Shown here piece after piece: positions 51,635-59,486 of a stretch of DNA of 64,000 nt. How positions within the stretch are numbered: the stretch's first letter is position 1; every line of letters starts with the position of its first letter. The stretch covers positions 62,001 through 126,000 of the forward strand of contig PQAL01000018.1 of assembly GCA_003105035.1 (NCBI GenBank), given 5' to 3'. Source of the DNA: Anaerolineales bacterium. GTDB lineage: Bacteria; Chloroflexota; Anaerolineae; Anaerolineales; UBA4823. The translations under genes were made by a program, and so were the position numbers. The notes beneath the pieces are model-generated. The model saw only the letters and a list, made by a program, of their open reading frames with translations, was not told where the DNA came from and searched no databases.

Positions 51635-53340
51635 CAATTTTTGGTTACTACCGCTTGGGCGGCTTGTTTTTCCATGTGCTCTCGCACAAGCTCGCGCCGC
51701 AAGACTTTCCCTACCGTCGTTTTGGGTAGTTCCTTTCTAAATTCCACCTCAGTAGGCACTTTAAATGGTGCCATATTCTTCTTACAATAGTCTCGGATCT
51801 CTGCTTCAGTGGCGGTTTCACCGGGTTTGAGGACTATCCAGGCTTTGACAGTTTCACCCCGATAAGCATCTACTACACCGGCGACACCCACCTCCATCAC
51901 TTTGGGGTAAGTGGAGATCACTTCTTCTACTTCACGCGGCCACACCTGGTAACCACCCGGTTTGATCAATTCTTTCTTGCGGTCCACAATGTAGAAGTAC
52001 CCATCTTCATCCATTTTAGCGATATCACCCGTGTATAGCCAGCCATCCCGCAAAGTGTTGGCTGTTTCGGTGGGCATATTGTGGTAGCCTTTCATCACCT
52101 GCGGGCCTTGAATGCACAACTCACCGACTTCGCCAGGTTTAAGCGGGGTGATGCCATCGTCCAGGCTGATGATCCGGCAGTCAACATCGGATAATGGTAA
52201 ACCGATGGAGCCTGTGCGGATGTCTCCATATAATGGATTGCAATGCGTGGCTGTAGGAGCTTCCGATAATCCATAACCTTCGACCAGTTTTCCACCTGTC
52301 AACGCTTCGAATTTCTCTTTGGTCTCCCTCATCAATGGCGCCGAGCCTGAGATACAGCCTTTGATCGAGCTCAGGTTATATTTTCCGGCGATGACTTCTG
52401 GGTGGTTGTTGATCGCATTGTACATGGTTGGTACGCCGGGGAATATGGAAGCTTTGTATTTCTGGATACTGTCTAGCACATCAGCCATATCGCGTGGATT
52501 GGGAATCATCACCATCGCTGCTCCTGTGCGGATGGCGAACAACATACCTGCCACCATACCATAGACATGGAAGAGAGGAATTGCCATCAAGACGGTTTCC
52601 TTACCGTCTTCAGCAGTGGGCATCCAGCTGCGTACCTGCAGGGCGTTCGCCACCAGGTTGCGGTGTAGGGCAATGGCGCCCTTCGAGATACCAGTGGTTC
52701 CTCCGCTATACTGAAAAATGGCGGTATCTTCCGGGCCAAGATCCAGCTTCGGCCGGTCCTCCACTTTGTGACTGGCAAGGAGGTCTTTGTACCAGATATC
52801 GCCAGCAGCGAGCTCCACTCGGAAGCCGCCTTTTTTTTCCTTGGCAAGCCCAAATAGTACTGCCAGTAATGGAGGCAGGTATTCTTTAATGTTCGTCACG
52901 ATGACTTTCTTTATTTTGGTGTTCGGCTGGGCTTGCTTGACCAGGTTGTAGAAGTTGCTCATCACAAAGATAAATTCGATTCCCGCATCGTTCACCTGGT
53001 GGATGATTTCTCTAGCGCTATAGAGAGGGTTGATCGATACCACTACCCCCCCGGCCTTCAGGATGGCAAAGAAAGTAATGACAAATTGAGGCGTGTTGGG
53101 CATAAATATACCAACCCGGTCTCCTTTTTTAATGCCTAGTTTTGCAATACCTGCCGCCAGGCGATCAGTAATTTCATCCATCTGACGATAGGTGGTTACC
53201 GCCCCCTTGAAAATTGTGCATGGACTATCGGGATATTTTCGTGCCGATTCTTCCAGCAAGCCAAATAATGGAATCGCTGGGTAATCAATATGCTGTGGAA
53301 CACCCTTGTCGTAATGCTTAAACCATGGACGATCATCCAT
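51634..53340 (-). CDS. fadD: Long-chain fatty acid--CoA ligase
   Basis: A 568-residue AMP-forming acyl-CoA synthetase. It has the P-loop-like YSGGTTGISKGA (about 209-220), VEGYGLSEAPTATH, the AMP-binding YTGDIAKMDEDGYFYIVDRKKELIK, and the C-terminal catalytic Lys in KTTVGKVLRREL. It activates fatty acids with ATP and CoA. A near-consensus promoter with a palindrome at the transcription start precedes it, and AAAGGAGG is its ribosome site. Its exact chain-length preference is unknown. Confidence 0.9.
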   Translation of the reverse strand: MDDRPWFKHYDKGVPQHIDYPAIPLFGLLEESARKYPDSPCTIFKGAVTTYRQMDEITDRLAAGIAKLGIKKGDRVGIFMPNTPQFVITFFAILKAGGVVVSINPLYSAREIIHQVNDAGIEFIFVMSNFYNLVKQAQPNTKIKKVIVTNIKEYLPPLLAVLFGLAKEKKGGFRVELAAGDIWYKDLLASHKVEDRPKLDLGPEDTAIFQYSGGTTGISKGAIALHRNLVANALQVRSWMPTAEDGKETVLMAIPLFHVYGMVAGMLFAIRTGAAMVMIPNPRDMADVLDSIQKYKASIFPGVPTMYNAINNHPEVIAGKYNLSSIKGCISGSAPLMRETKEKFEALTGGKLVEGYGLSEAPTATHCNPLYGDIRTGSIGLPLSDVDCRIISLDDGITPLKPGEVGELCIQGPQVMKGYHNMPTETANTLRDGWLYTGDIAKMDEDGYFYIVDRKKELIKPGGYQVWPREVEEVISTYPKVMEVGVAGVVDAYRGETVKAWIVLKPGETATEAEIRDYCKKNMAPFKVPTEVEFRKELPKTTVGKVLRRELVREHMEKQAAQAVVTKN

Positions 53341-53364
53341 CGTTCTCCTCCTTTGGCAGAATGG

Positions 53365-53381
53365 TTGATTGATTGATCAAT
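53365..53381. promoter_or_regulatory. Candidate operator at the fadD start: TTGA repeats plus ATTGATCAAT
   Basis: Three tandem TTGA units (53365-53376) end in the perfect palindrome ATTGATCAAT (53372-53381), which lies just downstream of the -10 element. A repressor bound here would block transcription start. Confidence 0.42.
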
Positions 53382-53384
53382 ATT

Positions 53385-53413
53385 AGTATAGGATTTTAAA
53401 GGGTGGATGTCAA
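53385..53413 (-). promoter_or_regulatory. Promoter of fadD
   Basis: On the minus strand: TTGACA (perfect -35), 17 nt spacer, TATACT. It is among the strongest promoters in the window. Confidence 0.75.
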
Positions 53414-53466
53414 TTAGCAATCCAAAGAGCAACCCAAAGAGTTCTCGTCCACAAGGAGCTAATTTG

Positions 53467-54450
53467 CTAGCTGGTATTATTTCGGCTCAGCCACTCTGTA
53501 ATCTGCCTGGATATCGCCTCGATTGGATCCGCTCCCGATTGAAACCAGTGGATTTCCGGGTCGTTTTCCTTGAACCAATTCGCCTGGCGCCTTACGAATT
53601 CTCTCGTACGGCGCTTCATCAGGATTACCGCTTCATCCAGCGATATTTCTCCTTGCAGGTACGCAACAATCTCCCCATAACCGATAGCCGTCATGGTCGG
53701 CAAGTCGGGTGAATATCCCTGGTTAAGCAATGTTCTGACTTCATCAATCAGACCCGCCTCCATCATTTTTTGGATGCGATCGTCAATTCGCTGGTAAAGC
53801 TCAACCCTCGGATAGGTTAACCCGATAAGTAATGTCTGGTAGAGCTTGTACCCGGTTTCTTTTTGATCCGAAAACCTTTTGCCGGTGGAAAAAATCACTT
53901 CCAAAGCCCGAATCGTGCGCCTGATATTGGTGGGATCAATGGAGTGAGCTGCCACTGGGTCCAGGATCTCGAGCTTGGTGTGGATGGCCTGTGCACCGAT
54001 GGTATCTGCCCAGCGTGAAAGTACGTTTCGCAGCAGGGGATCAGGTTCGACGGCAGGCATTCTCCATCCTTCAACGACTGCCCGGATGAATTGTCCCGTG
54101 CCACCTACCAGGAAAGGCAGATGCCCTCGCGCATGGATCTGGCGAATTGCTTGACTTGCCTCGTATTGAAATAGCCCCAGGCTCCAGGATTGGTCAGGCT
54201 CAGCGACATCGATCAGATGGTGAGGAACGAGTGCTCGCTCAGTTAGTGTAGGTTTGGCTGTCCCGATATCCATACCCTTGTAGAAAAGGCGTGAATCGGC
54301 AGAGACAATTTCCCCTTTATGCATCCTGGCAAGTTTAATGGATATTTCTGTCTTACCCGAGGCAGTGGGTCCAAGAATGACTACAAGGGGAACCGTTGCC
54401 TGTTTGGGTTCTTCTATTGAGATATCTTGGCTCGCTTCAGGAGACGACAT
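53467..54450 (-). CDS. miaA: tRNA dimethylallyltransferase
   Basis: A 327-residue MiaA that adds dimethylallyl to A37 of tRNAs reading UNN codons. It has the P-loop ILGPTASGKTEIS (about 24-36), SADSRLFYKGMDIGTAKP (about 53-70), GGTGQFIRAVVEGW and the C-terminal RRTREFVRRQANWF. The start overlaps the end of yraN by 14 nt, as part of a three-gene minus-strand operon. Confidence 0.95.
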   Translation of the reverse strand: MSSPEASQDISIEEPKQATVPLVVILGPTASGKTEISIKLARMHKGEIVSADSRLFYKGMDIGTAKPTLTERALVPHHLIDVAEPDQSWSLGLFQYEASQAIRQIHARGHLPFLVGGTGQFIRAVVEGWRMPAVEPDPLLRNVLSRWADTIGAQAIHTKLEILDPVAAHSIDPTNIRRTIRALEVIFSTGKRFSDQKETGYKLYQTLLIGLTYPRVELYQRIDDRIQKMMEAGLIDEVRTLLNQGYSPDLPTMTAIGYGEIVAYLQGEISLDEAVILMKRRTREFVRRQANWFKENDPEIHWFQSGADPIEAISRQITEWLSRNNTS

Positions 54451-54805
54451 TCTCGAAATGTTCGATCAAAGGTGGTAAATTGCCGGTCTGTAGCTGGATG
54501 GCAATTGCATCGATGCGCCACTCATTTGTAATTCCCGGATGCTCTGCCATATAGTACTCGGCACTATTACGCATGTGTTCTAATTTACGCGGCGTGATTG
54601 ATACTTCAGGGGGGCCAAATGATTTGCTTGCTCTGGTTTTTACTTCAATAAAGGTGATCACCCCAGCCTGGCTGGCAACCAGGTCGATTTCGCCGTATGA
54701 TGAGTGCCAGTTGGTCTCAAGGATTGTGTAACCTTTATTTTTTAAATACTCGGCAGCGATTGATTCCCCGTGTTTACCTAAAGTACGCAGTCGGGTTGAT
54801 TTCAT
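54437..54805 (-). CDS. YraN/UPF0102 family nuclease-like protein
   Basis: A 122-residue protein with the restriction-endonuclease-like core: GESIAAEYLKNKGYTILETN, then GEIDLVASQAG and FIEVKTRAS, which give the D and E-x-K residues of the PD-(D/E)xK fold. The family is often found beside rnhB or DNA-processing genes, and its role is not firmly established. It overlaps both neighbours (4 nt with the glycosyltransferase gene, 14 nt with miaA). Confidence 0.88.
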   Translation of the reverse strand: MKSTRLRTLGKHGESIAAEYLKNKGYTILETNWHSSYGEIDLVASQAGVITFIEVKTRASKSFGPPEVSITPRKLEHMRNSAEYYMAEHPGITNEWRIDAIAIQLQTGNLPPLIEHFENVVS

Positions 54806-56001
54806 CGAAACCTGTCAAAAAAGCGAGTAAACCTGTAGCGCGGGCTCTTTTTTCGCTTCTTTGTTGATTCGATTAGTCGACAATAATGCTGGAGTGTGGC
54901 GTTGGTTGTGGTCTGAATATCGTACTTTTCGGAGGATTTTATTGCATTTTCCCCCATGGTTCGGCGCATCTCATGGCTGGTCGAGAGCATCACAAGCTTT
55001 GCAGTAAATTCAGCCAGGTCATCTGAGGTTACCAATCCATTTATCCCATTTTCAATGATATCTCCACTTCCCGGTGCATCGATTCCCAAAACAGGCAGGC
55101 CGGCAGCCATTCCTTCTACTGTTGACAACCCGAACGTTTCTGCACTGGAGGGGGTGACGAATATGTCTGCTGATGCCAGGTAGCGCGGGATGTCGCGATA
55201 GTCAACCAGCCCGGTGAAATGCACCTTATTTTCCAGGCTCATATGCCTCACCTGTGCAGCCAGATTCTCATGGTCGGGTCCCTCCCCCACAAGAAGCAAG
55301 CGGACGTTCTTGTAAGTCATCGCCACACCATAAAAAGCGCGCAGAAGCAAGGTGAGATTCTTCTCCGGTGATAAACGGCCCACATAGATCGAGATGACAT
55401 CCTCCTTTGAAAAACCGAATTGCGCCCGATCAACCGGCAGGATTTTCTGCCGATAAGCTGTCAGGTCTACGCCGTTTGGGATAATATCAACGGGTGTAAC
55501 CAGGCCAAAATGATCCTCAAGCACGTGTTTTATGCTCAAGGTCGGGACGATCACCAGGTCACAGGCATTGTAGAAGGGTGATAAATATGCTTTTAATGCT
55601 GCGTCTCCGATGGAATCTGGCAGGATCGGTAGATACGCCTGGGCCATCAGGTCGTAACGGGTATGGTTGGTGAATATGATCGGGATGTTGCGAGGCACGC
55701 AATAGCGCATGGCCAGAGAACCGCTGACGAATGGATGGTGGATATGGCAGATGTCCATGGAGTAAAGCAACTGGCGGGCAGCTTTACTGTAATGCAAGTT
55801 GAGATAGAATCCCGTGTCCACCACGGCAAGGCCACTGGTGCGAATGATGTTTTTTTCATCATCCACCATTTCGTCGTCTCCAAATGTGAAGATGTAGACT
55901 TCATGGCCTTCCTTCTCCAACCAGCGCTTACTCAACTCAATAGAGTTGGTCACACCACTGATATGTGGCTTGTATAGATCAGCCATCATCCCGATTCGCA
56001 T
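54802..56001 (-). CDS. Family 4 glycosyltransferase
   Basis: A 399-residue GT-B enzyme. It shows the N-terminal MMADLYKPHISGVTNSI, PNGVDLTAYR, YVGRLSPEKNLTLLLRAF, and the C-terminal donor-site motif TPSSAETFGLSTVEGMAAG. The overall form resembles glycolipid-forming enzymes such as diglucosyl- or mannosyl-diacylglycerol synthases and PimB-like mannosyltransferases. Lipid glycosylation is likely but not certain. It is the first gene of the operon with yraN and miaA. Confidence 0.85.
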   Translation of the reverse strand: MRIGMMADLYKPHISGVTNSIELSKRWLEKEGHEVYIFTFGDDEMVDDEKNIIRTSGLAVVDTGFYLNLHYSKAARQLLYSMDICHIHHPFVSGSLAMRYCVPRNIPIIFTNHTRYDLMAQAYLPILPDSIGDAALKAYLSPFYNACDLVIVPTLSIKHVLEDHFGLVTPVDIIPNGVDLTAYRQKILPVDRAQFGFSKEDVISIYVGRLSPEKNLTLLLRAFYGVAMTYKNVRLLLVGEGPDHENLAAQVRHMSLENKVHFTGLVDYRDIPRYLASADIFVTPSSAETFGLSTVEGMAAGLPVLGIDAPGSGDIIENGINGLVTSDDLAEFTAKLVMLSTSHEMRRTMGENAIKSSEKYDIQTTTNATLQHYCRLIESTKKRKKSPRYRFTRFFDRFR

Positions 56002-56019
56002 GCTATCCTCACACAGGCA

Positions 56020-56048
56020 ATGCTAAGCTATTGGTAGAAATACGTCAA
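56020..56048 (-). promoter_or_regulatory. Promoter of the glycosyltransferase-yraN-miaA operon
   Basis: On the minus strand: TTGACG, 17 nt spacer, TAGCAT. GAGG lies shortly before the ATG at 56001. Confidence 0.55.
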
Positions 56049-56062
56049 GGCAATCAGGCTTC

Positions 56063-56091
56063 TTGGTAATTTACCGTTGGGGGAGTAAAAT
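56063..56091 (+). promoter_or_regulatory. Promoter of the 56098 membrane-protein gene
   Basis: TTGGTA, 17 nt spacer, TAAAAT, ending 6 nt before the ATG at 56098. No ribosome site fits between them. Confidence 0.55.
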
Positions 56092-56097
56092 CATGCT

Positions 56098-56919
56098 ATG
56101 GAATCTCATCGAGACGCTCAGAATCTGCCTAATATTGATCACCTGAGCGTGTTAGCTGCAATGATCGTAATGGCATATATTCTTGCCCGTTTCATCAACT
56201 TGCCTGCCTGGCAAATATCTCAGCAATTGCCGGGTTTATATATCGGCTTCACCATTAATGTTAATCTGATTACCGCTGTGCTGGTTGCCCTAATGACTGC
56301 TGCTGGGGCAAACTGGCTAATGAGTAGCCACCCGGCGAATGAAGGCAGGCAAAGCCTGGTTCACTCCATCCTCCCTGCGTTGACGGCTCTGGCGATCGGG
56401 ATTCCTCTGGGTGGTGTACCGGTCGGTGTGGGTTGGTGGATAGGGTTGATCAGCGGGGCGGTGATTTTAGTCTTGGTTCTGATCGCTGAGTATATTGCTG
56501 TTGATCTCCAGGATGTACGCTTGCCCTGGGCCAGTGCTGCATTATCAGCTACCTCGTTTGCCTTATTCCTCCTGTTCGCAGGTGCTTTGCGAGGTGCTGA
56601 AGTTCGTCTGCTATTCAATGTGCCTGCCCTGGTGTTTGCTGCCTGGTTAGTGAGCCTACGGGTCACCAATCTTAGGTTGCATGGCATTTGGACTATCTAT
56701 GAATCAGCGATTATCGCCTTCCTTATCGGGCAAGTTGCGGCAGCTTTCAATTATTGGCCCCTGACGCCGGTGGCTTTTGGGTTGGTATTACTGGGTCCTT
56801 CCAATGCACTGATCAGCCTTTTTTGTAATCTTATAGAAGAAAAACCTTTCCGAAATGTGATTATCGAGCCAGTAATTAGCCTGGTTGTTGCCTGGAGCGC
56901 GGCATTGGTCCTGCGATGA
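56098..56919 (+). CDS. Multi-pass membrane protein, unknown function
   Basis: A 273-residue protein with about eight hydrophobic segments and few charged residues (for example LAAMIVMAYILARFI, LITAVLVALMTAAGANWL, LVLVLIAEYIAV). No known domain is recognised. The ATG of the JAMM protease gene overlaps its stop by 4 nt, so the two are coupled. The first residues are soluble (ESHRDAQNLPNIDHL). Its promoter places the RNA start at the start codon. Confidence 0.7.
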   Translation: MESHRDAQNLPNIDHLSVLAAMIVMAYILARFINLPAWQISQQLPGLYIGFTINVNLITAVLVALMTAAGANWLMSSHPANEGRQSLVHSILPALTALAIGIPLGGVPVGVGWWIGLISGAVILVLVLIAEYIAVDLQDVRLPWASAALSATSFALFLLFAGALRGAEVRLLFNVPALVFAAWLVSLRVTNLRLHGIWTIYESAIIAFLIGQVAAAFNYWPLTPVAFGLVLLGPSNALISLFCNLIEEKPFRNVIIEPVISLVVAWSAALVLR

Positions 56920-57341
56920 ACCCGTCTTTTTCCGGGATTATCCTATCCCCCAGCCATTGGGCTCAGCTGTTGGAAGATGTGAAATCTAGGCTATCTGAGG
57001 AAGCCTGTGGTTTTGTGCTCGGCGAGCATAACCAGGCCAGGATGATTATCCCTGTAGAAAACGTGCTACATGACCCATACCGCTTCCGTATGGACCCACA
57101 GGAGGAATTAGAAGCTTTCCTGTTGGCAGAAAAACAGCAATGGGATGTCCTCGCCGTCTATCATTCGCATCCGCAGGGAATCAGTCAGCCATCGGCGACC
57201 GATACTGCCGAACTAACTTTTCCTGGTATCGTCTATTTGATCTTGTATCAATTCAGCAATCATTGGCAGTGTCGTGCCTTCTTGATGGAATCTGGTGCAA
57301 GCGTAAGCGAGGTCCCATTCATTATTTCTAGCAATGCGTAA
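56916..57341 (+). CDS. M67 family (JAMM/MPN) metallopeptidase
   Basis: A 141-residue protein with the JAMM zinc motif AVYHSHPQGISQPSATD (about 75-91: H-x-H, Ser, Asp) and an upstream Glu in EEACGFVLGEH. Bacterial members cut isopeptide-like or C-terminal bonds, for example in ubiquitin-like or sulfur-carrier systems. No ubiquitin-like or sulfur-carrier gene is adjacent. It is coupled to the membrane-protein gene by a 4 nt overlap. Confidence 0.85.
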   Translation: MNPSFSGIILSPSHWAQLLEDVKSRLSEEACGFVLGEHNQARMIIPVENVLHDPYRFRMDPQEELEAFLLAEKQQWDVLAVYHSHPQGISQPSATDTAELTFPGIVYLILYQFSNHWQCRAFLMESGASVSEVPFIISSNA

Positions 57342-57404
57342 CTTTGGAAACTTGCCTGGGTTGATTAAACTACGAGAGAGAGTCAGGAGAAATTCATAAT
57401 CTAA

Positions 57405-58067
57405 ATGGTGCTTTATATTTTTCTTGCTTTACTTTTAGCGTATATCATTGGCTCGATTCCCAGTGGTTTGATCATCGTAAAGCTCTCAACAGGTAAGGAT
57501 ATTCGCTCAGTCGAGAGCGGTCGTACAGGTGGGACGAATGCCATGCGTGCTGCGGGGATCTGGGCAGGACTGGCGACCGCCATCCTGGACGTTCTCAAAG
57601 GTGTGAGTGCAGTCTTTGTAAGTCACCTTCTTGTCCCAGGGGTTCACGTCTGGCTGGAGGTACTGGCTCCCTTTCTGGCAATCATTGGCCATAATTATTC
57701 AGTTTTCCTGATTGAACGAAAGGAAACAGGATGGCTTCGCTTCCGCGGCGGGGCAGGGGGAGCTACTTGCCTGGGTGGATCGATTGGATTATGGTTCCCC
57801 AGCGTACTTATCATCCTGCCGGTTTGCGGTTTGATCTATTATTTCGGGGGATATGCCTCAGTAACCACCTTAAGTGTGGCGCTGCTATCAACTTTGATAT
57901 TCGCTTATCGAGCCTGGATGGGTTTTGGTCCGTGGCAGTATGCTGTCTACGGACTGCTGTCTTTCTGCGCCTTGGCTTTGGCATTAAGGCCAAATATTCA
58001 GCGGCTGATCAATGGAACTGAGCGGGTTGTTGGGTTGCGTGCGAAAAAACGCCGACCTTCACTATAG
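57405..58067 (+). CDS. plsY: Glycerol-3-phosphate acyltransferase PlsY
   Basis: A 220-residue membrane acyltransferase that uses acyl-phosphate to make lysophosphatidate. The signature loops are SIPSGLIIVKLSTGKDIRSV, ESGRTGGTNAMRAAG and GHNYSVFLIERK; a further loop, FRGGAGGATCLGG, deviates slightly from the usual GGKGVAT. About five hydrophobic helices are present. AGGAG is about 15 nt upstream of the ATG, farther than usual. The Gly-Ala-Gly-Gly form in place of Gly-Lys-Gly is notable, and the usual Lys there is missing. Confidence 0.85.
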   Translation: MVLYIFLALLLAYIIGSIPSGLIIVKLSTGKDIRSVESGRTGGTNAMRAAGIWAGLATAILDVLKGVSAVFVSHLLVPGVHVWLEVLAPFLAIIGHNYSVFLIERKETGWLRFRGGAGGATCLGGSIGLWFPSVLIILPVCGLIYYFGGYASVTTLSVALLSTLIFAYRAWMGFGPWQYAVYGLLSFCALALALRPNIQRLINGTERVVGLRAKKRRPSL

Positions 58068-58068
58068 C

Positions 58069-58965
58069 TTATTCTGAAGTTTCTTCCTCTTCATCAAAAT
58101 ACTCTTCATCACCCTCAAGTGGGTTGGCTTTGGGAAGCGCACCATACATCTGGTAGTATAAAGCGCGCAGGTTACGACGATGCAACTCCTCCGCCAGGCC
58201 ACCGATCAACACTCGGCTCTTACCACAGTCTTCCACACCGATCTCCGATAGGATTTCTTGGGGATACTTGCGGCGGGCTGCTTTTCTTACTGCCTTACGC
58301 AGCGCAGATAGATAAGCCAGGTTTTCCTTGACTACCCCGTCGATCTCGCCTCTCAACACAATATCACCGTGGCCTGGAACAACGTTTTCCAGGCCCATTT
58401 TGCTGATTTTTTTCAGGGAAGCGATCGTGTCATCGATATTACCATCCACGATATAGGGCAGCGCCATGAAAGCATCGCCGGCGAATAACACTCGGTCTTC
58501 TTCGACTAACACGCCGATATTATCCGCACACGGGCCGGGGAGTGGGAACATGGATAACGTCTTCTTACCTACTCGGAGAATCAGGTAGCTTTCATCGAAG
58601 GTCAATTGGGGCAGGACGATCTTTACCCTGCGGAAAGAGGGATTTTGCTTGCGCGCTTCCAGCAAAGATTGTTGTCCTTTGCCTGCCAGTTCTTTACGAC
58701 TGAGTGCATGGGCGACAATGGTGGCCCCTGGGAAGAAACAATTTCCCCAGGCATGATCAGCATGATAATGTGTGTCGATCACGTATCGCACAGGTAGATT
58801 AAGATCCTGCTCGATAAAATCCCTGATCTGAAGGGTCTCTTCCGGGATGGCCAGGGTGTCAATCACCACTGCCCAGTTCGGGCCGATCACTGCACCAGCA
58901 GTTACCTGGGCATACACATCGCTTTGAAAATAATATACATTATCAGCTACGCGCTCACGTTGCAT
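58069..58965 (-). CDS. MBL-fold metallo-hydrolase
   Basis: A 298-residue metallo-beta-lactamase-fold protein. It has VIDTHYHADHAWGN (H-x-H-x-D-H, about 56-69), a second His-containing loop ADNIGVLVEEDRVLFAGDAF, and VPGHGDIVLRGE. This family hydrolyses thioesters, lactones or phosphodiesters; no substrate can be fixed. The last 15 residues are very acidic (EGDEEYFDEEEE). It is convergent with plsY, whose stop lies at 58067. A promoter and a leader hairpin lie upstream. Confidence 0.82.
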   Translation of the reverse strand: MQRERVADNVYYFQSDVYAQVTAGAVIGPNWAVVIDTLAIPEETLQIRDFIEQDLNLPVRYVIDTHYHADHAWGNCFFPGATIVAHALSRKELAGKGQQSLLEARKQNPSFRRVKIVLPQLTFDESYLILRVGKKTLSMFPLPGPCADNIGVLVEEDRVLFAGDAFMALPYIVDGNIDDTIASLKKISKMGLENVVPGHGDIVLRGEIDGVVKENLAYLSALRKAVRKAARRKYPQEILSEIGVEDCGKSRVLIGGLAEELHRRNLRALYYQMYGALPKANPLEGDEEYFDEEEETSE

Positions 58966-59029
58966 GGTAACCGATCCTGATCCATAAATATATTATTTCT
59001 CCACCTTCTTATGATGAAAGATGAGAGAT

Positions 59030-59048
59030 GGAGTGACACTGCCACTCC
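59030..59048 (-). other. Leader hairpin upstream of the MBL gene
   Basis: GGAGTG (59030-59035) pairs with CACTCC (59043-59048) around a 7 nt loop, within the predicted leader of the MBL hydrolase mRNA. It has no T-run on that strand. Confidence 0.4.
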
Positions 59049-59064
59049 TTTAATAACGTCCTGT

Positions 59065-59094
59065 AGGATAGCACAAATGAAACCCAAAAGTCAA
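59065..59094 (-). promoter_or_regulatory. Promoter of the MBL hydrolase gene
   Basis: On the minus strand: TTGACT, 18 nt spacer, TATCCT, giving a leader of about 95 nt. Confidence 0.6.
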
Positions 59095-59137
59095 GTCCAT
59101 TTGTCATGAATTCGCAAGGAAGTGCCCGGATATATGA

Positions 59138-59166
59138 TTGACCACCCATTAGAAAATGGGTATAAT
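59138..59166 (+). promoter_or_regulatory. Promoter of the valS T-box transcript
   Basis: TTGACC, 17 nt spacer, perfect TATAAT. Transcription should begin near 59173, leaving a leader of about 310 nt that contains the T-box. Confidence 0.78.
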
Positions 59167-59199
59167 CACGGAAATTAATATCCAGTAGCATTACCAGGA

Positions 59200-59455
59200 G
59201 GAGTAGGCGATTGATGCGCTGTCAGAGAATGTGAGGCCATTGGCTGAAAGCCTCACTCAGCAATTTCCACCGAATGTCGCCTGGTAGAACTGTCGAAGAA
59301 CGTGCCTTCCTGGCTTTAGTAGACCGACACGGGTAAGCCCGTTACAGCGTAACCTGATGTTTGTCAGGGCGAGTGCACCAGGATAGCTGGTGAAGTGAGG
59401 TGGTACCGCGAAAGTTGAGCCTTTCGTCCTCATATGGACGGAAGGATTTTTATTT
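59200..59455 (+). promoter_or_regulatory. T-box leader controlling valS
   Basis: Stem I has GGCGA (59206-59210) facing TCGCC (59277-59281), with an apical hairpin GTGAGGC (59231-59237)/GCCTCAC (59250-59256). GTC at 59276-59278 is a likely Val specifier codon. Stem III is ACGGG/CCCGT at 59329-59342. The T-box AGGTGGTACCGCG is at 59398-59410; its TGGT can pair with the ACCA end of uncharged tRNA. A terminator (CCTTTCGTCC 59420-59429 with GGACGGAAGG 59436-59445, then a T-run) competes with the antiterminator. Uncharged tRNA-Val should switch valS on. Confidence 0.93.
59420..59452 (+). terminator. T-box-controlled terminator
   Basis: A 10-bp stem with a 6 nt loop followed by ATTTTTATTT. It should form when the antiterminator is not stabilised by uncharged tRNA. 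Confidence 0.85.
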
Positions 59456-59486
59456 AAGTAAATGAGCAGTAAAGGAGGTTTTTATC

